From: Cymbidium sinense
Taxonomy: Eukaryota > Streptophyta > Magnoliopsida > Asparagales > Orchidaceae
Direction: 5' to 3'
NCBI GenBank assembly: GCA_021442155.1
Contig: CM038222.1
Span: 59,742,266-59,806,265, forward strand
DNA: 64,000 nt
Part shown: in pieces, positions 34,441 through 45,200 of the stretch
How the letters are laid out: each line of letters starts with the position of its first letter
Position numbering within the stretch: the stretch's first letter is position 1
Position numbers and translations under genes: made by a program
The notes under the pieces: model-generated
What the model saw: the letters and a program-made list of their open reading frames with translations, nothing else
Told to the model about the DNA's origin: nothing
Database searches by the model: none

Positions 34441-35880
34441 GTAGTGATAGCGATAGATAAGGGAAGTAGCGCCTAGAGATCAATCGAGACCATGACCTCG
34501 CCTCCACCTCCTTGCCATCACCGAGCAACCCTACCCCTCCAGCCTCCATCAGCCACCTCACCAGCCATACCACCACCACCGCACATGCTGCCGCCATGTA
34601 GCTATGGTCCACCTACTCTATTAGATAAGCTTAACAAACCTTATTCATTTAAGAGGGAGGTAATCAGGAAGATCTTTAAGAATCTCTTAAAGAAACCTGA
34701 TTTTCAGCTACCCGAACCTAAGAGACCAATGGAAGTAGGCAAAAGTCATGATCTAAACTTATGTCCCTACCACCGTATGTTAGGCCATGTTTTGGAGGAT
34801 TGCTTCACATTTAAGGACTAGCTTGAACATAGCTTCAAAATCGGTGTTGTAGTTATCCCAAAGGAATACCTTGTGGAACAACCATCCAGTTCCATTAGGG
34901 TAATCCTTGGGGATACATGTGAACCTTCCAAAACTAAAGAAGGTTGTGATATCTCTTTATCCAAAAACCTCTAAGAAGATCAAGAAGATTTCCTTGCAGG
35001 TGCCCAAGTCATCTCAAACCTCCAATATCAAGGAAGGTTTGCAAGTTTTCAGTGCCAACTTGAGGAAATGGGTAGCTCAATAGCAAAGTAGCAAAGAAGG
35101 CATGGTCCTGATAGCCCATTAGTGCAACCACCGATCGCCACCTCCAGCCTATAGTCTTCTTCCATTTCTGACTTCTACTTCTTTCTACTAGTAGAACTCT
35201 TGTATCATCATATAAGGGCATCAAATCCCATACCCCACTCACTTTACTTGATTTTTACTTTGTACCACCAAATAATTCCAAGAAATTGAAGAATAAAGCT
35301 AGTTTAAATTACATCTATGACACTTAATGGTTGTCTTCTTCTATTCCTAATGATAACTCTTCAAGTCAAAATAACTATAACAATGATCTTCCTGAAGACT
35401 TTCCTACTCAATACTAGTTTACCTCTCTTGAGATAGACTTGGAATCATGATTCTAGGGTCCCATAAGAGAAGTAGGTGAGCATGTGCTGTAGAACCTTCC
35501 ATTACCTACCACAAGAGATCCAAGTCAACCCATAGTGGCAAGGTTCTACCTCCTAGGCAGATCTCAAGATAGAGGGAAACAAGTCATTGGTACAAGGATC
35601 AAGAATCCCTCCACATGATGCTCCACTTGGATATGCTTTGGAGGACCAGTGTGACTACAATGTCCTTTCTCATCTAAGAAAGTTGCCATCTAAGCTAAGC
35701 ATATGATGCCCTTGTCTTATCCAAAGAGATGAGGAATCATTAATCAAGGCTCTTTGATCCCAAATATGCTTAGCTCAGACCGCTATAGGTGAGGAGGCAC
35801 ATTATATAAAAGAAGTTCGGGATCACCTAGAAGACCTTCTTCTGGGGACTTGGAGCACAACCATCCCCTACATCACTTGA
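34440..35880 (+). pseudogene. Gag C-terminal and zinc-knuckle-like linker of element A
   Basis: The frame 34492-34821 is Pro-rich (PPPPCHHRATLP), then LDKLNKPYSFKREVIRKIF and LNLCPYHRMLGHVLEDCF, a C-x2-H-x5-H-x4-C arrangement that could bind zinc as in nucleocapsids. Next come SSSIRVILGDTCEPS and a Ser/Asn-rich stretch (35290-35450) alignable with B (1633-2004). Frames are broken. B has the same blocks at 2590-1430. Confidence 0.7.
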
Positions 35881-36150
35881 CATGGAGTTCACTGCTAGAT
35901 TCTCATGCATCGTGAACATTATGAGTCTAAAGACCCTTACCTATTTGAGGATCAACATCTCCACACTTCAAGGAGATTAGATGATATTGAGAGGATTCAA
36001 TGATTAAGGTGAGCAGGCTTTAGGTTCTATAGTGTTACCTTTGGAAATAGGTGACTGGAAAATTGAAGCCAAGTTTTACATCATTAATTTGAATACTTCA
36101 TTCACTGCTTTGCTTGGTAGGCCTTGGATACATCAGAATAAATCATTCCA
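35880..36150 (+). pseudogene. Protease remnant of element A
   Basis: Across a frameshift it reads DSHAS then VNIMSLKTLTYLRI, STLQGD, ALGSIVLPLEIGDW, NTSFTALLGRPWIHQN. The last motif is characteristic of the end of plant gypsy retropepsins. The D-S/T-G triad is not preserved and stops interrupt, so it is inactive. Confidence 0.75.
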
Positions 36151-37270
36151 TCATCCCTCCATCAGTGCATCAAGTAAAAGATGGGATTGAATACCGTGTT
36201 GAGATGGAGATGAAAGCCATTTTAAGAGAGAGGTTGAGATTTATGAGGATGTGACCTACCATCTTTCTCAAAACACCCTTTGTCATGAACTTGGACAAAA
36301 TTCAAACTCAAAATCAAAAGAAAGAGAAAATGAAGAAAAGATAAAAGAAAAGAAAACAAAAATAAAAATCTAAGTGAACAAGAAAGGGGAAATGAGGAAG
36401 AAATAGATTCATATTACATTCCACCCACAGTTCATTCCATCATATGGACATGTGGGTAGGATGGCTCAACCTCCACCAAGCAGAGGTAGAGGTAGAAACA
36501 GACGCAATTCCAGAGGTGGAAGACCCCCTAGTTAGCCATTAGCCAAGAGAGGTTGTGTTCCAGTTCATAGGAGTACCCCTACTATTCACATAGACTTGGA
36601 ATCCATCTCGGAGGATGAGTATAATGTGATTAGTATACCAGCCAACCCCTCTCAGTGACTTTTGATCTAGACATAGATGAAGACCAGTCCTCTAGACAAA
36701 TCAAAGTATTCAAATTAGGTTTATGTGAAACTATTTGGCAGCAGTTGGGAACCTTAGCTCTAACCTCACTTACATCTCAGAAAGTTGAAGGTTTGGTAGT
36801 TAAGGAAGTCCCTAAGTCTTTTAGTGACATGAAGTAGAAGAGGTTTTTTTTGAGATCATCATCCTGAAGTCCTAAAGTTGATGTAGAACTTGAGGAGGAT
36901 TCATTTAAAGAATTAATAGAATTATCCTTTAACTTTTACTTTCCTTATGTTCATAATCTTATACATAAAGGTTTAGTTCCTCATACATAGTCCAGGCATA
37001 GTTCAGAGTATTTTAAGAAGCTATGGAATAATACAGGAAGCACAATCAAGAGACTAGGATTGATAGTAGGTCCTTGATGATGATTACCGCTTAGTTGTTA
37101 CCAATCATTTGAGTCTCGATAGTTCTTCTACAACAACAACTCTTATGAGAATGTGTGTTTAGAAACCTTAGATGATCCGATGATCTCCAAATCAAAGAGG
37201 CACCACCGTAATTTGAAGAGAGATTCATTCAATAATAGACAAGCTTAAAGAAATCAACCTGATAAGAAAA
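36150..37270 (+). pseudogene. Linker between protease and RT of element A
   Basis: Pieces in changing frames: REVEIYEDVTYHLSQNT, a Lys/Glu-rich low-complexity tract (36310-36380), IDLESISEDEYNVISIPANP (36590-36650), and the open frame 36655-36837. B shows REVEIYEDATYYLPQNT and the Lys-rich tract at 590-866. Ogre elements are known to carry an intron between protease and RT; I saw no clear donor/acceptor pair here but cannot exclude one. Confidence 0.55.
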
Positions 37271-38070
37271 TCCACACCGATATACATCGTTATGAATGAA
37301 GAAGAAACCAATGACTTAGTTAGGCTATTGACTGAATTTAAAAACTGCTTCACATGGAGTTATGAAGAGATGCTTGATTATCTCCACGTGTCCCACAAGC
37401 TAGAGATCCTAATGCTACCCCTATTAAGCAAGCTCCAAGACGCATGCGATTGGAAATTGAACAACAAGTCATTTCTGAAGTCAAGAAACTGATCAATGTT
37501 GGTTTCATTAGAGAAGAAAAATATCCTACCTGGTTAGTTAGTGTCATCCTAGTTAAGAAGAATAATGGCCAAATTCACATATGCATAGATTTTAGGGACT
37601 TAAATAAGGCATGTCCTAAGGATGAGTTTCCTCTTTGTATACTAGAATTAATGGTGGACATCACCTCATCTCATGCAATCTTCTCATTCATGGATGGGTC
37701 ATCAGGCTATAACCAAATCGAGATGTCTCCTCAAGATGAAAGAAACACTACTTTTCAAACCCCATCAAATCTTCTATTATAGGTCATGCCTTTCACCTTT
37801 AAAAATATCAAGTACTACATACCAACCAGCACTCATCTTCAATGAACTCATCCATCATCAATGCTACATGTTGATGATCTAGGCGAGAGAAAAGGAATAC
37901 CATCTCTTTGACTTGATAGTAGTTTTTGAACGACTAAGACAATATAGCCTCAAAATGAATCCCCTGAAGTGTGCATTCAGAGTAGCTTTAGGGAAATTTC
38001 TTGGGTTTGTTGTTCGAGATCGAGGAATAGAAATAGATTATGAAAAGATCAAAGATATCTTAGAAATATC
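37270..38070 (+). pseudogene. Reverse transcriptase remnant of element A
   Basis: The frame 37444-37782 holds RRMRLEIEQQVISEVKKL, NVGFIREEKYPTWLVSVILV, CIDFRDLNKACPKDEFPL and FMDGSSGYNQIEMSPQDERN, the ordered motifs of Ty3/gypsy RT. The catalytic box survives as LHVDDL near 37866-37882 (usual YVDDI/L) in another frame, then LKMNPLKCAFRV and GKFLGF follow. Frameshifts near 37490 and 37780 and stops near 37880 and 38083 inactivate it. Confidence 0.9.
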
Positions 38071-38660
38071 ACCTTCTAGAGTTTAACTCAACTCAGATCC
38101 TTTCAAGGGCGGCAGGCGTATCTAAGATGCTTTATCTCCAACCTGTCGAGGAGATGCAAGCCATTCTCAACACTTGTCAAAAATGATGCCAAGTTCAAGT
38201 ATGATGACAAGTTCTAGCATGCCTTCAAAGACATCAAGCAGTATTTGGTGAAGCCATTAGTTTTAGTAGCTCCTATCCCAGGTAGGCCACTCATTCTCTA
38301 TACTGCTGCATTGGATGACTCTCTCGACCCTTTGTTGGCCCAAGCCAACAACGAAGGGAAGGAGAACGCTCTCTACTACCTTAATCAATATATGATTCCT
38401 ATTGAAGTGAACTATCCACCTATTGAGAAACATTGCCTAGCTTTGATCTTTGCTTCCCAAAAGCTACGACATTATATGCTTTCTCATAAGGTGAACTTGA
38501 TCTCCAGAATAAATCCACTGTAGTATCTCATGACACGGCCAATGCTATCTGAACATTTGGCATGGTCCATGATTTTCTATCAGTTTGATATCACATTGAT
38601 ACCCCTCTGTGAGGTAAAAGGATAGACACTAGCGGATTTCTTAGCAGCACACCCACTTCC
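38070..38660 (+). pseudogene. RNase H of the RT (first RNase H) and connection, element A
   Basis: The frame 38245-38523 has VKPLVLVAPIPGRPLILY, ENALYYLNQYMIP, NYPPIEKHCLALIFASQKLR and HYMLSHKV, typical of the gypsy RNase H segment after RT. Then come MTRPMLSEHLAWSM, QFDI and LADFLAAHP. A stop at 38521-38523 and others break it. Confidence 0.8.
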
Positions 38661-38689
38661 TGCTGATTCTTTGCTTAGTGACGATCTCC

Positions 38690-39080
38690 CTGATGAATAA
38701 ATCATGAACTTAGGGGAGGCTGACAACTGCCGATGGGAGATGTATTTTGATGGTGCAACTTCTTTTCACAAAAGGGAAGCACCATGATCTATTTTCCCAG
38801 GAAAGGTAGGGGTAGGAATAGTTCTCCTAACTCCAGACCGTGATGTGATGAGATTCTCATACTATCTTTCCAACCCCTGCACCAACAACGAAGCTGAGTA
38901 TGAGGCTTTGATTGCGGTCTAGAGTTAGCCATCACTATAAGTATCAAGATCATCAACATCTTTGGGGATTCTCAGTTTGTTATCAATCAAATTTTCGGGT
39001 CCTACAAGGTTCTCAAACCTAAGCTTCATTATTACTACGAGTATACCATAAAACTGTTGGCCTAAATTCCTGGAGTCACC
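38690..39080 (+). pseudogene. Second, archaeal-type RNase H-like domain of element A (Tat-lineage hallmark)
   Basis: Reads WEMYFDGATSF, VGVGIVLLTPDRDVMRFSY and CTNNEAEYEALIAV in sequence. FDGA, GIVL-TP and NNEAEYEAL are the signature blocks of the additional RNase H that Tat/Ogre elements carry between the first RNase H and integrase. This supports the lineage call. Broken by a stop near 38800 and a frameshift near 38920. Confidence 0.75.
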
Positions 39081-39269
39081 ATTTACAAGGCTCCCTGAGT
39101 AGAGAATGCAGTAACAGATGCTTTGGACAAACTTTTCAAAGAGTTGGCATGTCCAGAAGATGAGTCCATTTCAATAAGGGTCCAAAATAGACAAGTCCTA
39201 TCTCTTATTGATGCAAAACTCATCGAGAGACTTTCTTTTGAAGGGGAGGTTGCTGTTGCCAAAATGGAC

Positions 39270-40028
39270 AAAGAGCTGGATTGAAGGCAACCATTCATAA
39301 ATTATTTGAACACCGACAAACTACCATAAGAAAAGTCATAAGCCATCAGGTGAAACAGAGAGTTCTCTCCTACGCTCTTATTGATGGCACCCTGTTTCGC
39401 CGGTCCTTTGACCAAATGTGGTTATGTTGTTTAGAAAAACATGAAGCCCATGGAATTATAACCGAGGTACACATATGTCTATGCAGAGCACATCAATCTG
39501 GTCTGAAGATTAATACGAAGATCAAGAGACAAGGATACTATTAGCCTTCGATGATTATAGATTGCATGGATGTAGCTAGGAGATGCCATCAGTGTGTTAT
39601 AGGTGTTCATCCACCAACCATAACTTTCTACACCTACATTGGCCTCATGGCCATTAGTGTTGGGGTACGACATTGTCCGATCGATCCTCCTTCAAGGACA
39701 TGATTCATCTTAGTTGCCATCGACTACTTTTCCAAGTGGGCAAAAGCCATCCCATTCAGAGAGGTCATAGCTCAGCATGTGCTTCAATTTTTCAAGAACC
39801 ATATCGTATATAGGTTTGAGGTGCCTCGATGAATTATATTCAATAATGGTACTGCATTCAAAAGTATGAAGATCAATAGATTCACTAGAAGACATGGTAT
39901 AGATTGGAGATACTCCACCATCTACTACCCCAGAACAAATGGCTGAGTGGAAGCATTCAACAAAACTCTCATTCAAATACTAAAGAAAACTCTCAAAGAT
40001 AATATAATGATCATTCACCAACGAGTAG
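39270..40028 (+). pseudogene. Integrase remnant of element A, zinc and catalytic core
   Basis: The frame 39281-39544 has HQVKQRVLSYALIDGTLFRR and HEAHGIITEVHICLCRAHQS, then RRCHQC gives the second half of the HHCC zinc motif. The catalytic core shows VAIDYFSKWAKAIPF (first D), IIFNNGTAF (second D replaced by N) and YPRTNG then VEAFNKTL (E present, after a stop). It is dead on these grounds. The reading is interrupted at about 40028 by an LTR-derived insert. Confidence 0.85.
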
Positions 40029-40365
40029 TCTGATCCCATCCCCTTAGATGTAATTCTAGGGCTTGCCCCCCAAACTAATGAACCCCTAAAATAAATGAAC
40101 TTCACTTTTTCATGTAAAGTAGGGAAGAATCGTACATATGTAGCCCATTATCAAGTCCTTATTAAGGTGATTAAATCCATGGGTATTGATTTCTATCTCC
40201 AGATAGTACACTATTCCTGATGACGTATTGATCAAATAAGTATGAGGATTGATGGCATCCCAGATGAATTTTATATTCTGTTTTTCACATGATGAAGGCT
40301 ATATAAAAAAAATTTCACCCAGATTTTTCTCATGTTTAGAATACAAAATGACAATGGAACAATAA
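40029..40365 (+). repeat. LTR 3'-end fragment lodged in the integrase of element A
   Basis: About 290 bp, from GATCCCATCCCCTTAGATGTAA to ATTTCACCC (about 40315), corresponds to the last part of the LTR, including AATAAA and half of the hairpin. It is followed by about 50 bp of unplaced sequence before integrase coding resumes (QALSTHHIPN). No LTR start, PBS or clear target duplication is seen. It may be an abortive or recombined cDNA insertion. Confidence 0.65.
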
Positions 40366-40760
40366 TTGGTTCAAGCCTTGAGTACGCACCACATACCAAA
40401 CTCAACCCTATTTTCCTAGTTATATTGCGCTATTTTCCTTAGAAGTTCAACTCCCACAAGGATAGCATTGGGTAGCAAAATCACTATAGACCAAATGCAA
40501 AGTCTCTTGAGAGTGTGAAGAGTCCCTGCGCAACCTCAGTTGTTCAAAGCCAAAATGATTCAAGCTCACAATAAGTCTTCTCTAAGTCTTTAGTGAGAAT
40601 TTTAAATCTTAAAGACCAATTGTTGCTTATCAAAGATAGGAAAGCTCCACTGGGAAGGCCCCCATGGTTTCCAAGGAGAATCTATCCCTTGATTGTAAAT
40701 GGGAATAACTCCATGCTTCCAATAATGGCTCTACCAAAAAAATATTACCCATGAAACAAA
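40366..40760 (+). pseudogene. Integrase C-terminal remnant of element A
   Basis: In shifting frames: QALSTHHIPNSTLFS, a RIALGSKI-like block, KAKMIQAHNKSS, then a KLHWEGPHGF-like stretch equivalent to GK-F-WEGPY of chromodomain-less Tat integrases, and ALPKKYYP (NSDAVKKYY-like) close to the end of the polyprotein near 40755. It shows that the preceding LTR fragment interrupts one reading. Confidence 0.65.
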
Positions 40761-42255
40761 TCATGTTTGAAAAAAATTATTAATAGAACAAAAAATCTGA
40801 TTCCATCATCAAATCTTTCTCTTTTGAAGCATTATTTCTTGTCTTACAATCCACTATGAGTCTAGGGTAAGTCCCCCAAAGGCATCCTATCTTACAACAC
40901 AAACATAATCTCCTCACACTATTGAATATGTAAGAGAACCCAAGAGGCATCTTTGATTAGCACAACAAGAGAGGTGATAAGCCCAAGAGGCATATCCTTT
41001 CAGAATCATTTTCCATTCATGGCATCATTTCATCAAATCTAATGTTTAGGAGGAAGAGTCCCCAAAGGCATCTATTCCTAACACATGCATAAAACAAACA
41101 ACACCTTAGGTTGGTTGATGTTGCTATGTGACACACTCACCCTGATACACCACTCTAGATGTGAGTCTCATGCTTTCTCCCTGAGTTGGATACCAAAATA
41201 CTTGGATATACACTAGCCATATCATCTTCTTTGTTTTGGATTAAGCCCTTATCCCCATCCCCTAGGGAACTCTTGGATCATCTGACCCCATTTGTCACTA
41301 CCTTACTTTTGGAAGATAGTTTCCATTTCCTAGTCTCCTGGTTGAGATTTGTTCAGATGCACAAATTTCCCTTGGTTCAAGAAATCCAGATTAGTCTAGG
41401 ATATAAGCTCCTTCTCGCTTAATCCTCACAAACCAACAAGGTCCATGATAAACAAACAACAAAATAAACAAAAAATATTGCTTGTGGATTAGAATTCCCC
41501 AAAGGGCCTCTCTTCCCTGTGCATCCTTCTTTAGTGTAAGAAAAACTATATAGAAATTCACTACCAAGTTGAGATAACCTTAGGTACTCACTCCATAGTC
41601 CTTCAATCTATTTTACCATTCTTCTCTTTGAAAGATTTAAGATTATGACACATTCTTTCTAGTATGACTGTAACAAACTGATGGGTAGCCATAGGTCGAG
41701 TTTGATTTGTTGCCCAAAATAACCAATCACCCCAATGGTCTTTTCTAGTGGAAGATGTGAGTCCCCGAGCTTTCTTCCTTTGAATTGATCTCAACCAAAA
41801 GCACTCCTTTTGGATAGTTCTCATGGGAAGCTACTCTCTTTGTTCAAACCAGATAGGTTTATCATATGAGCTCTTCTTTATGATTCCATCAAATAATGAA
41901 TCCATCAAAATAAATAAATCTAAAAAATGAAATTAATCTTCTATCTTTAAGTAAGTCCCAAATGACATTCACTCATAGTCATTTCAATTCAATTTTCCTC
42001 TAATAGATTACCCCAACAATTTCTACTTTAAGATGTTCATATGCTTTCTTCTATGTAATTCATACCAAAAGACATTTGGTTATAGTCTCTATGTGTTTAG
42101 TAGACTCCCCTTCTTGTAAAATTTGAGTTAGTACCCTCATCATACTCAAATCCATCGCAAACCAAATTTTATCTCAAAAATCCAAATCAACAAAAATTGA
42201 AACAAATTCAACCTTCTTCCCTAGTGAAAATTTCTCTTCAGCGAGACTCAAATCA
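40760..42255 (+). other. 3' untranslated region of element A
   Basis: Non-coding and irregularly repetitive, with recurring CCCAAAGGCATC and CCCAAGAGGCATC words (about 40870, 40945, 40985, 41053). It ends in TCTCTTCAGCGAGACTCAAA (about 42230-42250), which matches, in the same sense, the 3' region of D (62690 area inverted). The boundary with the truncated 3' LTR is near 42255; the polypurine tract and LTR start are lost. Short open frames (41186-41422) have no recognisable similarity. Confidence 0.65.
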
Positions 42256-45200
42256 AATCAAAACCAATTCAAAAATTAAACTCAAATCCATTCTAAATTC
42301 AACCTAATCCTTTCAAGTCAAAATCTTGAACTTAGCCAAATCAACTTCAAATCAAACCAAACTCTTGATTTTCCTTCATGATTCAATCAATCCTAAAATC
42401 ATGAATCCAAATATAAATACAAACCTCAATCACCAATTCAAAACTCAATTTAAAAATCAAACCCCAAATCCATTGATGTTCTTCCTTTGAATATGAAATT
42501 GCCAAATGAATCAAAACTCATTTGACTTCAAACTACCTGCAAATGGATTTATATTTCAATCATAAGTCTATATACAAGTTCAATCAAACTCAAATCAAGC
42601 TTTGACCAAGCCATTTGAACCACTTAAGCTCACTTGACCCAAAGTAGCCTAAAGTACCCTTATGAGCCAAATTCTAATCCTAACCAAATTGGATTGAATC
42701 AAACTCACCTATGCCTCTCATATTCAACAATCATCATGGATGATCAATCAATCAAATTGGGTCAAACCAAGTCAAACCTAAGGGTTGACCAAAAAACTTA
42801 GCCAAAATGAAACTAAATAGCAAAATCCACCATAGGCCAAATTGATTGAAACCATTGATCTAAGTTCATTCATGAACTATATTTGAACTTGACCAAGTCA
42901 ACATTTGAGCCTAACCCAGCAATTCACTTGACCCAAGTTGACCAACTTGACCTAAAAAGTCAAAATGTGTCAAAACTTGATCTAAGCCAAATTGATTGAA
43001 ACCAATGGGTCAAGTTCATTCCAAATCACTTGTTGAATTTGACCAAAGCCTCAATGGCCAACTAACCAAGCCCAATTGACCTTGAACCCAACTTGACCTA
43101 AAGGGTCATGTTGAGCCAAATTCAAACTTAACCAAAATTGATTGGAAACAAAGATACCAATCCACTTCACATATGACTAACCAAACCTAAACCTACCCAT
43201 GACCTAAATAAATAGGTCAAATGGGTCAACTTGACCCATTTGACCTAAATGAAAACAAACCAAAACTCAAACTAAACCAAAGCCACCAAAATTTTCAAAT
43301 GGTCATATGAACTTGACCAACCCTTGTTTGACCCAATTTGACTTGGTCAACTTGACAAGTTGACCCATTTTGACCTAAATGGGTCAACATGAGCCAAACC
43401 ATACCAAATGAACTCCAAATCAATGAAACTTGGCCAAACCATTTTCTCTCAACATACCCAACATATTTAAATTCAAAAAACTAAATGACCATTCTACCCT
43501 AGGCCATAGAACAAATTTTGGTCAAATCCATGGGGAATTTGGTCATCCTCTTCATACCAACTTACACTTCCTAATAGGTCAAGTAACCCATGGAGAGGCA
43601 CCCAACCAATGGGTTTTCGCCCAAATGGACCCAAGGCCAAACCCACATATTTGCCAAATTGAAAACTTTCCTCCACTCAATTTGAAGCACATGGGAGGTT
43701 ACCAATTTACTCTTTAGCTCAAACTGACCATGTGCAAAACATCTAACAACTCAAAAAACCTTTCCATATTGGAAATTGGATCAAAATGGCAAAGATAGCT
43801 CACGTCCATTAAGGGGAGATATACTCCCCTAATTCAAATTCAATTTTCACATGCTCAATCGAGTAAAGGAGAGTGTTAGGAGCCATTAGAGTGATCCCAA
43901 GCTCTAAAGGATTTTCCCATTCTCATTTCCTGAAAATAGGGAGAAAATTGAAATTCAAACTCATCTTCACCAAACCAAAACAATTCCCTTTACACCTCAT
44001 CTAAGTCAGTCCACAAGCTTCTCAGCTCCAAAGGCAAGAGGAGAGTTTGATCAATCAAAGCAAGAGCAAGGGGAGTTGGTCCATAGAGCACTACTCAACC
44101 TGAGCTAATTCTTTCACCACTTTTGTCTCAACTATCTAAGCCTCCAAGGAATTGAGCACGTGATCACCCGAGGTATGGCATTTTTATCACTAGACTTAAG
44201 GTGTGTTGGTCCTTTGTGAAAGAAAGTATAATGGCATGAAGATTCAACCGTTGGATGTGATCTACATTGCTTGATGATGGTGTGTGCAAGTTTTTAGCCA
44301 AATCTAAGCTCAATTGAGCTCGGATCATGCTCTAGAACATGGATAACCTCCACGATTCACAGAGCTTGGTAGGGGTGGATCTTTGGCCATCCATCCACAC
44401 ATTTTGGATGGATGAGATTAAATACATTTAAATCTTATTTATCCTTTAAAACATGGGATCATCGCTCGATCCTGATCGAACAATATGTCAATGCCGCCAT
44501 ACCGCCATGATGACATTTAAGTGAGTTCTCCATCGACATGCGGAAAGTGATTGTCATGTCATGGATTAAGGGGTTTAATTAGATTTTAATTAATTCTAAT
44601 TAATCCTCTAACCTTTAAAAATTCATATCTCCCTTAAAAAAATTACAAAAATATGAGGCAAATTGCCATTGAAAGATAATACAATCTAGAATATTCTAAA
44701 ATTATTTTTAATGGATTTTGAATTGTATCTTTCTGATTTGGTTTTTATGGAAATATTAATTTAATTACTAATTAATCAATTAATCTCAAACTTCTTGGGT
44801 ATATTTTGGGGATGACTTGCCTCCCCTAATTTTCTTGGGATTTATTGATTTAATTGGAGGAATTGCAAATCATTTCCTAATTACCCCTTAAATAATTAAG
44901 GATAATTAAGGGTTTGATTAGTGTTTAATCCCTTATTGAAGTTGATTAAGGTTTGATCTAGTGAATAGGTTTAGAGGAATAATTTGGGGTATTTCCTAAG
45001 CTATTCCTAAACCCCTTTCTTTCTTTCTTAATCCTCTTAATTAAGGGTTAATTCATTAATTACTCTCTTAATTAATTTCTAAAATTTTTTAAAACTTCTG
45101 AAACTTAATTAATCTACTTTGGGTAGATGCTTAGGTGTTCAAGAGCCTAAGTTCAATTAAGGAAATCAAAACTCAACTCACATGTGAGGGGTGTTTTGAA

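Noticed and set aside
41186..41422. 78-codon open frame in the 3' region of A
   Set aside because: No motif, no paralogue in D, and lies among non-coding repeats. Probably chance.
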